64,000 bases of DNA from Melieria omissa (taxonomy: Eukaryota > Arthropoda > Insecta > Diptera > Ulidiidae): NCBI GenBank assembly GCA_963971225.1, contig OZ020269.1, forward strand, positions 6,200,001 through 6,264,000, written 5' to 3'. The position numbers and the translations under genes were made by a program. Below the pieces are notes generated by a model that was not told the origin of the DNA, ran no database searches, and saw only the letters and a program-made list of their open reading frames with translations. Below, one piece after another: positions 53,633 through 64,000 of this stretch (position 1 is the stretch's first letter; every line of letters starts with the position of its first letter).

Positions 53633-53815
53633 TCCTAAAGTTCCGCGAGGGAGCAAAGGGCCGCAACGAGTTTCCTCCATTCATTTCTGTCAAGCTTTTT
53701 TCTGTCAGGTTTTGCTTATTCTTGTTATCTCTGCTTCTAGGTTCCTCCTCCAGGTTTGCGCGGGTCTGCCCCTTCGCCGGCTGCCTTGTGGATTCCAGTC
53801 GATTGTGTGCACTCT
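53633..53815 (-). pseudogene. LINE (non-LTR retrotransposon) ORF2 tail remnant
   Basis: The minus strand encodes IDWNPQGSRRRGRPAQTWRR, then NLEAEITRISKT, the C-terminal end found in many insect non-LTR reverse-transcriptase proteins, and an eroded remainder ending near LLPRGTL. Three stops interrupt the frame after ISKT. No upstream reverse-transcriptase domain is present here, so it is a short 5'-truncated relic. Confidence 0.85.
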
Positions 53816-54211
53816 TAGTCTGTTTTTAAAATGAGTTAGAACAGAGATCAGCAGGTGCCTTGGCATTCAAACATCTGCAACAAAAACTGTCTTTTTTTTT
53901 CATTTGAAGCCAATTATAGTTCAGACTTTTGGGTACCAGATAATTTTCTAAAGGAGGACATACTTTTTATAGAAAATGTGCTTCCTTTTCCTTTCCTCTG
54001 TCCACCAAAGCCAAATTTCGTATTTCTTATTATTTTTAAGTTTTTTTAGTTTATTATTTAAATTGTCATTCCATAAAAATGAGAATTGCATTCAAAATAA
54101 CATCGCGAACAACGACATGATTTCAGATTATCACACAATACATCTTTGTTGGTAGAAACAGTGTGTTTTCAAAATAAAAACACAAGTCAACAACTATGTT
54201 ACGTATACATT

Positions 54212-54217
54212 TTTATT
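54212..54217 (-). terminator. Poly(A) signal of CAP gene C
   Basis: AATAAA on the minus strand, about 86 bases after the stop codon of CAP gene C. Confidence 0.55.
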
Positions 54218-54302
54218 TATTAGCACATACGAATACTTAATTCTAATTACTTACAAACAAACATAGTAAGTGAGTATAATACAGCGCACAATATAAATTC
54301 AT

Positions 54303-56770
54303 TCAATCATAATTGGGATTGACTGGTTCATGGACAGAACACAATCCCGGGTAGTGGGGGTTTCTACCGGTCAGACATCTGGACGCTGCATGACCTGATA
54401 TGTAGACTGGTGTATCCAGCGCATAAATCGAAGCATAGTTGCACACCATATTGTAGATGAAGACAGAGGGGTAATCGGGACGAGTAAACCGTATTATACC
54501 GCAGCCAACGTGCGTATTGCGATCCACAACAATCTCAGCAAAATGTCCATAGTCCTCGCTTTAAGCACAATTTGACAGATAAAATAAATAAATCTACAAT
54601 CGCGCTAGTGGCGGGTTCGATGTGAACTCACAAGTATTTAGTGGCTCGAAATTTTCGAATATAACTGCTATCGATGAGTGGATATTCGTTGAACCACAGG
54701 CCCATCACCTCCTCAATGATGCTGCTCACATTGACATTTGGGTTGCGATCGCGATAAACCCCACACAGATTTTGTCCTGAGAACCTGAAACGTGGTGTGG
54801 TGTGGCAGTCGTCATGATCCAGTATGCAGGTGTGAAGGTTTAATGAGGCTAAATACTGCAATTCATCATCCCAAACCTATAACAAATTTGAGAAGATTTG
54901 AATGTTAGAAGATTTGCAAAAGTACAATGGACCGGCCAAAAAGCAATCTTTTAACCACTTAAAACTAGTTGGACGACTACGAATAGAGGATGGGAGAGAC
55001 AAACTGTCATATCATAATGACAACAAATGTTAAACTGGGAGTATTTTTCAAGCAACTATATGTATAGCAGTAGATGACCCGGTGAACTTCGTTCCACCTA
55101 AAACTGGGTTGATTTTAACTTTTCATCAGCGATTAATAATCGTAATGAACCTTTCCACTCCAATTTATTGAGATCGATAATATGACTGACTTTGATGACC
55201 TATGTTAGCTCGTAAAACGGCACCGAATTGTTTTCACAGCACTCAAATCTGTCTAACTTTCCTTGAAACTCTCACACTATGTCCAAATATGGTTTTATCT
55301 AAATCAGCAAAGTCAATTTGCCTGAATACATATGCAGTTGAATTCGCTTTAATCAAATCGTTTCTTAAAATCTACTATTATTTTAAGAAAAAACAATGTT
55401 AAATGTAAAATTTGATAATAGTTATGCGGAAAGTTTGGATTTTAACGTCCATGAAAAGAAGCGACACGCTTAAACGGTAGCGACTTGTAATTCCAACACT
55501 ATTTCTTATTAAACATTTTATTTGTATTGTTATTTGTAGAGTGACATGGCCACTCTACCCTGGTTCACTACCCACCCATTCTTCGAGTCGAGTTATGCGA
55601 CTAAATGATAAGTTGGGACCAAAATGTATTGGTCCGAAAAGTTTGATCGTAAATAAGTGCCACACCCCTCGTCGAACGTTCGTCAAATTAAATTGTTTTA
55701 AGTTTTTAACCCACCACTGATTCAAGGCGAAAAAACCCCTAAAAAAGATTATTCAAATCAGTGAAGTTTAAATGAGACTAACGCTCGGCAGTTAATTTTT
55801 ATTTATGTATATACATGTTTTCTTTCCTCCCTGAGGATTACTCAATTAACTCATTAGCGCCTAATGTGACTTAACATGCACTCAAAAAATGTCAATTCAA
55901 AAAATGTTACATGCCGGCACATTTGGGTGGATGTTACCATGAACGAGTGCACATTGTGTTGGTTCCAGGCGACTAAAAGACCACTACTTGGTCATTATTG
56001 GTTGGGGTGTTAAGAGCTTATATTCTTGCAATTCTAATATAGCAATAGCAACAGTGAAGCAATTGATTATCGAGTTAATTATCCAGTTTAATTAGCACAC
56101 AAAATCATTGCCAAGTTTCTGCTAATAAAAGTCACTAACTTTTTGTATGTAGTGAAATGGTTTGAATGTCCCCTTCATAAGCATTTGAATGCGACAGTCA
56201 ACAGGTAGTCACCAATAAAAGCAGAAATTAAATTCAATTCACAGCGATGTTATCCATTTTTGTATATCATTAGCCAGTCGGCACTTTTTCTTCTTTTATC
56301 TCCTTACAACTGCTTTGTGTGTTTGAGGAGAAATCGCGCCAACGAAAGTGAAACGGGTTTGGCTGATTATGCAAAGCGTGCTTACCATGGTTGCCATTCT
56401 GGCTGCCGGGAAATAGCCTGGCAGCAGACCCAGCGCTATGAAATTTCGGCGCTTGTTGTGCTCGTGCACAAACATTGACTTGTAGCGCGAAATGTCGACC
56501 TCGACGGCGTCGGGTGCACAACGGCTGGCAAAGTCCTGTTCCGGCGCGGGAAGAGAAGAAAAGAAAACGTTAATAGCGCCCCTGGCAGAACGGCGTCTGC
56601 CCACATACTCCACTGTTGCGGCAGGCCAGGTGCCGCACGCCGCGCTCACACAAGCCCGGGTCGCACCACGACAATCCTGTCACGCCGCAGCCATGCAGCA
56701 GCAGCAGCAACTGCGCCACCATCCACAACACATTAAACACTCGCAGCACACATTCCGTCGACTGACACAT
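54303..56770 (-). CDS. CAP gene C, secreted antigen-5-related protein
   Basis: Exons 56770-56609, 56535-56386, 54876-54632 and 54558-54303 join in phase to 270 residues. A signal peptide with a poly-Leu core (residues 15-31), WCDPGLCERG, then the CAP domain: HEHNKRRNFIALG, PAARMATM, VWDDELQYLA, HDDC, SGQNL, GLWFNEYPLID, HVGCGIIRF and CNYASIY. Compared with genes A and B it has an extra phase-0 intron of 1509 bases right after MATM; exon ends otherwise coincide. The sequence is clearly diverged from A and B, so it is the older paralog. An in-frame ATG eight codons upstream (56794) is an alternative start, but the chosen one gives the better signal peptide. It is a secreted protein of unknown role. 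Confidence 0.9.
54877..56385 (-). other. Extra intron of CAP gene C
   Basis: 1509-base intron with donor GTAAGC and acceptor TTATAG. I see no second gene or clear element in it. Its absence from genes A and B, at a position inside the conserved exon, is the main structural difference in the family. Confidence 0.8.
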
Positions 56771-59601
56771 CGCGCTAAATGATGGTGCAAACACCAGCCA
56801 AATCTCTCTTGCAGGAAGCCTTTAAACTTTCCAACACTCCGAAACACGCCAGAAATCGAAGCAATCAAGTATCGTTAAAATGAATTATAGGCGAGCGCAC
56901 GCGCGAGTCCCCCAACAACCAGCTTCTTCGCACCCTGACGCTGTAGCTGAAACTGACGCCGAACACTTTCTTCTGCGATACGCGCCGAAATGCGTCTTTA
57001 TCGAGCTGAGAAATCAAAGTGAACAAGCTCGGAGGATGGCTGACTCGGCTCAACTCAACCCCATCAGAGACAAAGTCTTTTTCGAAAACGCTTAGAATAT
57101 CATTTCGATTTTGTAGCGAAGAACAAGTTTAAATGTTAATAAATACAGACATATGTATGTATCTATGTATGTTTGTATTATACTAAACAGTGTGTGAGGG
57201 AGAGTGGTGGCGAGTTGTAAATAATCACACACACTCAAATGCTTCATCGAATAGAAATTGGCCGAAGAAGGATGAGCAAGTTTACGTTAACAGTTTCAAT
57301 ATGCTTCGCTCAGATATACAAACACACACATGAGTTCATACGAACATTAATGAATATTACAAGACGCATTATGATTCTCCCTCAGCTAAATATGTCCATT
57401 ACGAGTGAATGGTGGGTTGGGTTCAGCAATCGCTTCATCAATTAATACAAACATGGAAACATTATAGAAAGAAGTGCGATAAGTGTCTGCGTAATCGACA
57501 AGGCATCAATAAAGCAACGCCCTTCAAATTGAATATACAAATGTTAAGAATTATGAATTCATAAATGCTAATTAGATGGTTTCAGTGTGTATTTTGTTGA
57601 AGGGGTTTGCAAAACCGTTACAAATCTGTTTAACTTTGATTTCGTCTTGTCTCACATTTTCCCTCACTAACATTTACTTTAATTATAAAATGCGTAATCT
57701 TACATTGTTCCTCGGTTAAGTGCTCAAATAATTGAGCAAATAAATAGATTGCAAAACACTGCACAGTGGAAGTGTTCAACAAACTTGCCATCAATAAAAA
57801 TTACTTACGTCGAATTGGCAACAAAAGCACAACTAAACATAACACTCGTCATGAATTCAGTTGTGTTCGAAACGCTGTTATTGTTTTAAGTATACAAGAA
57901 ACACAATTCAATTGTATATAAGCACAAAAAACGAATGTTTATTTTGTTTCGCTTTTATACTAACGATAAAATAAGAAAAAAAATAATAATAAAACTGGCG
58001 TGTGCGCGCTGTGAGTTGCTATAAAGTTAGTTAGATTGAATTTTGGTCTGTAATTTGGAACTATAAATTCAGGGTGCCATGCCCTCTTTAGCAAACATTG
58101 CATTCTGTTTCTTCTAACTGCCACATCTAAATTCTATGCAGAAAATTATACCAAATTAAATTAATTATTTTTCATATATTTTACCCCTTTTTAATTCTCC
58201 TTAAGCTTTGTCAGAATTTATTTTACTGGTAGATATCGAAAAGCAGCACAAAAGAGACAATACAAACATTCGCCTTGATATCTATTTTTCAATGAGTCGA
58301 AAGTAAAATCCGTGTATCGATCGGACACTAGTTTTTAGTTTCGTATTAGCCGAGTCGAGTCAGGATCGCACGACCCTTAACACAAACCGGAAAAATTAGA
58401 GTTTTAAGTAATTTCAGTTCGATTAACTGCAGTTCACGCAATAAATTTCTCAAATCAGCCATGTTCACATACTCTACTGTAATCTTTTCATACAACAACA
58501 CCACATGTTCGCGATTGTCATCGGCTGTTGGATTAAAACCGTTGCACCTGTAATTATGCATGCATCACTTGCAATAAGTTTATGAATAATGCGCGCACAG
58601 AGTGACCGTAGCGTGCAGTTAACCGCATTAAACATTTCCATAATCAATTTCCATTTCACTAATGTCACTAATGTCGCTTCCCTCCTTTTTCTGACGATTC
58701 ACATTTGCATAATCGAAAGACATACACACACACAAACACACCAGTGCACACAAGTGAGTTCTGCCGAAGCGTGCAAACTTTTTTCGCCACCATCGCCACG
58801 TTACGCGTTCTTCTTTCAGCCAGCGATCGGCTCATTCTTGAATCGCAGACCGCGAAGATAATCGCTGGCGATGAATCAATTTGCTTATTTCAGGGACCAT
58901 TATTACCTGTCATGCGAGCAGCTCATATTCACAAATGAATCTTTGTTTGCCGTTTTGGCGTAGTCGCGTCTTTGCGTTGTCTTTTTGTTATCTGCGCGCG
59001 AATATGCAAATGTGACCGCTTGATCGTTAATTGCTGACTGACTGACTGATACACAATTTAGTGTTCTTGTCCTCGGGCGTTGTCAAGCTTTTGTTGTAGT
59101 TTGTCAATGCGCCGGGCGTGCTTGGACACGGCGTGGTGAGGTGGGTGGGAGCGGTGTGCGATGTTTGTGCCTTGCCCCGTGGGATGGTTTGGCAGTCACC
59201 GCGTGGTTGTCAGTTATACAAAGTCATAAAAAATATAATAGTACATATTTGCATAGAATGTACACGTTCCACTGGTTAGTCGGCCGATAAACGGATTTCA
59301 TATGGCTGGCCGATGGATTTTGAGGGGAATCTGGGCGGCGACGAAAAGGTCTTACAACGCACAGTCAACACACACATACAAGAGTGTGTATAGGATCCGG
59401 AGACATAACAACTAAGCATACCGATCCCGGACACAATCCTCTTGCGCTTATTTTCGGGATTATCTTTAGAAGAGCTGAAAATTATGTGCGCCATCGTTTG
59501 CACACGTGTTCTAAATATTGGTTTTTAGTTTGACTGAATGATAAGAAACACATTAAATCTGGATATTTAGAGCACGAAATACATAACAAAAAAAACAACC
59601 T
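56771..59601. other. Intergenic, no gene recognised
   Basis: The first few hundred bases should include the promoter of CAP gene C (TTTAAAGG on the minus strand near 56820 is a weak TATA-like site). The rest has only unconvincing frames. Confidence 0.45.
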
Positions 59602-60140
59602 TTAACCCTTTCGATACAGATTTTTACTGGGGAAAGTTGACATTTTAAATTTTACATTTTAGGCTTCTACATATGTGGTTTTATTAGCCACATTCCATAA
59701 GAAATTTTTTCATTTGTATACTCGGACAGTGTATTTTAGAGTGGTTTTCTATGAGAACAATTACATCGTTGTGGCTGTAATAATTACGTAAGCATACAAC
59801 TTTTTACGCATAACAAAAATTTGAATATTTCTTCAATTACTTCAGCTAAAATTAAAAAAAAGTATCTAAATTGAAAGAAAACGTCAAATTAAAAAGTTAT
59901 CTAATTTTTCTGCTTCTTCTTTCTTTACTATGTACTATCTATACTAAGATATACCATTGCAAAAACGTGTATACATCTCTTCTTTAAACTTTAATATTCA
60001 GTTTATTTATTTCGTATACTTCCTAAAACTTCAAACTATTTTAAGGACCAATCAAAAAATGTATCCCTGGAACCATAGAGGATTCAGACGTCCACAAAGT
60101 AGCATGTTGCCATATGGCAACAAAATAGCGAAAGGGTTAA
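59602..60140. mobile_element. piggyBac-like MITE candidate, 539 bp
   Basis: TTAA followed by CCCTTTCG at the left (59602-59613) and the inverse CGAAAGGG followed by TTAA at the right (60129-60140). TTAA duplications with CCC-starting inverted repeats are typical of the piggyBac superfamily. The inverted match is only about 12 bases including TTAA, so chance is not excluded. Noncoding inside. Confidence 0.6.
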
Positions 60141-63100
60141 GGATTGAAATTTAACTGAGTGAAATTAAAACTAGACTAAAAATGTCTAGCCATCTTTACA
60201 TCTTCTGTAGCATATCAAAGCCAAGGGAAGTGTTGTTGGCTGTTTCGAACAATTTTTAGAGTCACTGTTGGCTTGCATCTGCAATCAACTTTAGCAAATT
60301 TCACAACCAATACGATTAATGTAAGCAAGTAAAAATATGCAACACATAATGTCGGGGTGAGTTCGCACAAGAAGTACATTTAGAATCAAAACTGTTGTCA
60401 TTTGCAGTGCGGTGAATGAATTTTCGAAATCTCAATGCAACTGATCACAAATTGCAAATAATGGAAATAAATACATAACAACAGCAACAAACACATAGAA
60501 ATACATAGATTTTTGACTAAAACACACCACACTGAACGTCTTTGGTTGACTTCCTATGTCTTCCTATGCTGTCTACTGACTAATTGTCATATATGTGTAT
60601 AGCTGGAAAACCCTCTAATTCCTTTTCTGCAGTTTCTTTGATATAATGCCAAAAGCCAAAGCTATATTGTAATGTATACAAAAATGTATGTATATATAAC
60701 GCGTACATATATTTGCATATTCATCAACGAAACCACTTTCGTAGTTTTCATTACTATTTTCGAACGCATATTTTTCCGCTGTAATTTTATTGTGAGATGC
60801 AAAAGCGTTCAGTACCATTGGCAACAAATACTTACACACATACGTTCAAATCCATTTATGTGCACGTATGTATATATATTTATAATAATCAGGGCAGCAT
60901 AAGGAGCAAGCAGATATGCAGAATTATTTATTTCGTAGTTTCAAATAATTGGCAGGATGAGCGTTGCTTTCCGATTCCGCTTCCGCACTGCGATGATACA
61001 TTGTGCATTGTGGAGAAGAAATTTGCTCACAACAAAGGGTGGTTGTTTTGTTTGTGTTGCGTTGGGGTGATGACTGGTTGCGGCTTCCGGCTATTTTATG
61101 ATTTTACATTTCCGCCATGTCCGCCCTTTCGGCCCGGGTGACCGTCTTATCGCAGCAGTCATGCATCCCCAAAACAATTGGCGATGATATATCGCTTCGT
61201 AGAGCATTTTATTTGTTTATTGCGCGAATTTATGTGCACGCATGGACGCAATTGCAGCGCATTGCCAACACTGCGACTTGGGCCACAAGGAGCGCGCGAG
61301 TCGTAGGCGAATCGGATGTGGGGCGCTGGTGCGCGTCCTTGCTGACATGGCGTTGTTTTTGCATAATGCTTCGCATATTTAACTGAATAGTAAAGAGCAA
61401 GCACTCACGGGAATTGTTTCGACTTGAATGGGAGTGCGATGCAATAATTTGTATGCGGGCGGAATTTCTTTAAGAACAGTAAAACTACGATTTGCTAAAT
61501 TTCTTACGGAAAATCACTTCAATTGTAGATATTTCTTGTTCGACGAACTTAATTGTGTTTAATTTTTGAAAGTTTCGTTTTTATCGATTCGTTCGTCGAT
61601 TATTTCCGATTATTAGTTGATGTGTAGAATTAATGCAAATTTTTGGTTAAAATTCCAATGGAGATGCAACTCGATGTGATGAAAATGGTACTGTTGGTAT
61701 GTTGTCCTTCATCACAATATCCACCACACTTGTACATTCGCAATTTGTAAAAGTTACATATTTAATGAAATCATCGCTCAACTTGTTATTCTCGTCTAAA
61801 TTAAGGTGAGAAAATTTGTACTAATCCCCCGTTCTTGTAATGCCGTTTGTTTTATGTGTGCAGCTATGAAATCATCCACTGACATTGTAAGCGCAAACTC
61901 GAACTCATTGCTACGCTTGAAAGTGATGTAATCTGAATCTGAATTTTACGAATAAAAACCATACTTTTCACACAGCGACAGTGTATGGAAGGTGTGCGAC
62001 TTACATGCCAGACAGTTAGACAGCCGCAACTGTTCGTTGTCTGTGCCAGACGCATTTCAAGTTGTATGGAGCAAGGCGTAGTTGCGATTTTGCGCTCGAA
62101 GGGAGCAAACATAAATGACTGTTTTTAATCATTTGAATGAAAATTTAATTTAAGCCATTATTGCCGAGAACTCATATGAGAGAACGCAACGAAATAAACT
62201 GAACTGAATATGATAAACCGAAACTGAACCCAAAAACATAACCTAAGCTAAACTAAAAAATACCTAGTATGAGCTTAGAGGCGCCGTTTTGTAAATTGTC
62301 TGGCATCGCTACTTGCTACTCTGTCCTCCTGCCGCGCCGCCCATGGAATGCGAGTAAGCGTATGTCGTGGACCAACTGCCGAAACAACTCGGGCCGTGTT
62401 GTTTATGGCAAAAGTGATCACACAAGCCGGTAGCGCGGTGGGCGGGGTTCCAGACAGATTTTGAAGTACGGCCGTGCATGCAAATACTGCACAGTATGTA
62501 GTCTGTGTGAGTGTGTGTCTGTTTACGCATATCGCGTTACCATGCGCGTCTTGCGGCAGTTTCAGTTTCACTTTCTTGTGAAGAACGGAACCGCAACGGA
62601 ACAGATTTGCCATGGACAACACCAACAGCTTAAACCACCAACAACACCAGCGACACTCTTAATGGCCACACCAAAGCCGGTCGATTTGATTTCGTCGACA
62701 ATGAGTTAAGCTGGCCAGCAATTCACGGGCAAACGAGTGAATGCGCGAATCGCTTTATTATTACAACCGCCTCCCACATGCGGTCGCATGCTGCCAGCAA
62801 GCAGGCCGGCGCGCACCAACCGGCTACTGGCTGGACCAGTGTCAGTTGCCGGTGCCCACATTCGTGCTCGTAAAAATGTTATGCGCCCAGACCACCAGTA
62901 GTGCTCCCAAACAACAACAAAACACTGGCGCAATATTAGTGAACAGCAAAGCAGCAAATGAAAAAATAATAATGCCAGCGAGTGCTTATAACAACGGAGC
63001 AACTAATTTGAAATCTGATCTGCAACCGAAACAAATGCGACATGTGGTGGGTGGCCTTTGGCCCGGGGAATTAATTTGTGCTGATATTGTCATGTCGGAG

Positions 63101-64000
63101 GACTCGACTCGACATTGCAAACATGCAAAGTGAATTCGTACTAAACTCTTCACCGGACGAATGATCACTCAGCTCAGCCCAGAATATTAACGTTTGCTGC
63201 AACTCCTTTGGTCTCTTTTTGAATTTATATCAATATTAATTTTATACAACACAGAGTCAATTGATATCAATAGTTTAGTGGGCATGGCCAATTCTATATA
63301 GTTTATGTACTGTTATCATTCGATTATGGCTCTAAAAACAACGTCACATTGGTTTTTATATAAGATTCCAATATCGATTTCTTCATCTAAAGATTCGCTT
63401 AGCGCTCGGTTTTGGCAAACGCACACACTTTAACGCCACACGCGCGTCTGCCTCTCGTCGAAAATGGGCATGGCGCCCCGCAACGTTCAACACATGCATA
63501 TTGCATGCATTTCCCCGAAGCGCAAAGCGCTGCCATTAGGTGCTATCATAGGAAAATCATTGCAGGAGGCTTCGTTGCGACAAGCGCCATGCCGCCAATG
63601 AAGTCCCATTGGTTCTGCGCGGTTGGGCTTTGAGTGTGCTGCCGCGCACGCGTCCATTTCGTCGCCTTATATGAAAGAGTGTCGCCGGCAGGCAATTGTG
63701 AAATCTGCACCAGAACACAACATCGCCGTCTGGCATTTGTCTTCATCGCAGTCGCGCCGAATGTGCAACTGTGATGCATTGGACGAACACGCGTACCTGA
63801 CAGCCGACGTGATTGCAAACTAAATGCATTTCCGTAAATGCGGATGGATTGCGATCGTGCTCGAGCGGCCATCAATTCCATTGAGATGTGCTGCGCCATC
63901 CCCACATTACAGTGATGCGAAATGAAGTAAAATTGTTGGTCGTCTAAATATGGGCCGATTAATTGGCGCTATCGATGCTCTGTCATACAAATCATAATAG
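60141..64000. other. Region without a recognised gene
   Basis: No recognisable coding region. The GC content is higher from about 62280 to 63130 and around 63410-63900, and the frames there (for example 62741-63133, plus) are longer, but none shows a family motif. It could belong to a long intron or 5' region of a gene outside the window. Confidence 0.45.

Noticed and set aside
62741..63133. 130-codon plus-strand open frame
   Set aside because: Composition changes along its length, there is no recognisable domain, and frames on the other strand are similar in length.

Overview
This is eukaryotic nuclear DNA, AT-rich, with short GT-AG introns. The proteins look like those of a higher fly: kynurenine 3-monooxygenase (cn), a Rad51D-like recombinase, Domino, BBS9 and three secreted CAP/antigen-5-related proteins. 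They are close to, but clearly not the same as, the Drosophila melanogaster versions. A non-drosophilid schizophoran fly, probably a tephritid fruit fly, fits best; the species is an inference and I cannot prove it from the sequence.

Layout. 1-4.7 kb: no gene recognised. 4.9-7.8 kb, minus strand: cn, eight coding exons. 10.1-10.35 kb: a small TIR element. 10.6-12.0 kb, minus: Rad51D-like gene, four coding exons. 12.5-12.8 kb, minus: a small unrecognised ORF. 15.1-16.3 kb: four tandem copies of a roughly 300-bp unit that run up to the first coding exon of dom. 16.3-34.9 kb, plus: domino, the SWR1/p400-class chromatin-remodelling ATPase, with two alternative C-termini (DomA-like with a SANT domain, DomB-like with a long private tail), a possible 34-codon cassette exon, two sister C/D-box snoRNAs and one H/ACA snoRNA candidate in its introns. 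35.6-39.8 kb, plus: BBS9, with a hAT-type MITE in one intron.

40.5-56.8 kb is an accessory, transposon-rich block. It holds three CAP genes: A plus, B minus, C minus. A and B are inverted relative to each other and share an almost identical second exon, although their first and third exons have diverged, which looks like gene conversion. Around them lie two oppositely oriented copies of a 0.95-0.98-kb element full of a repeated 16-bp motif, two TTAA-flanked elements, a palindromic MITE, a mariner relic that carries another element inside it, and the tail of a LINE reverse-transcriptase ORF. 56.8-64 kb: no gene recognised; one piggyBac-like MITE candidate.

The housekeeping genes are not an operon or pathway. 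The functional links I see are these: dom acts as a host gene for snoRNAs and produces two isoform classes; the CAP genes form one local family. Exon boundaries were assigned by reading frame, splice-site sequence and remembered family sequence, without transcript data.
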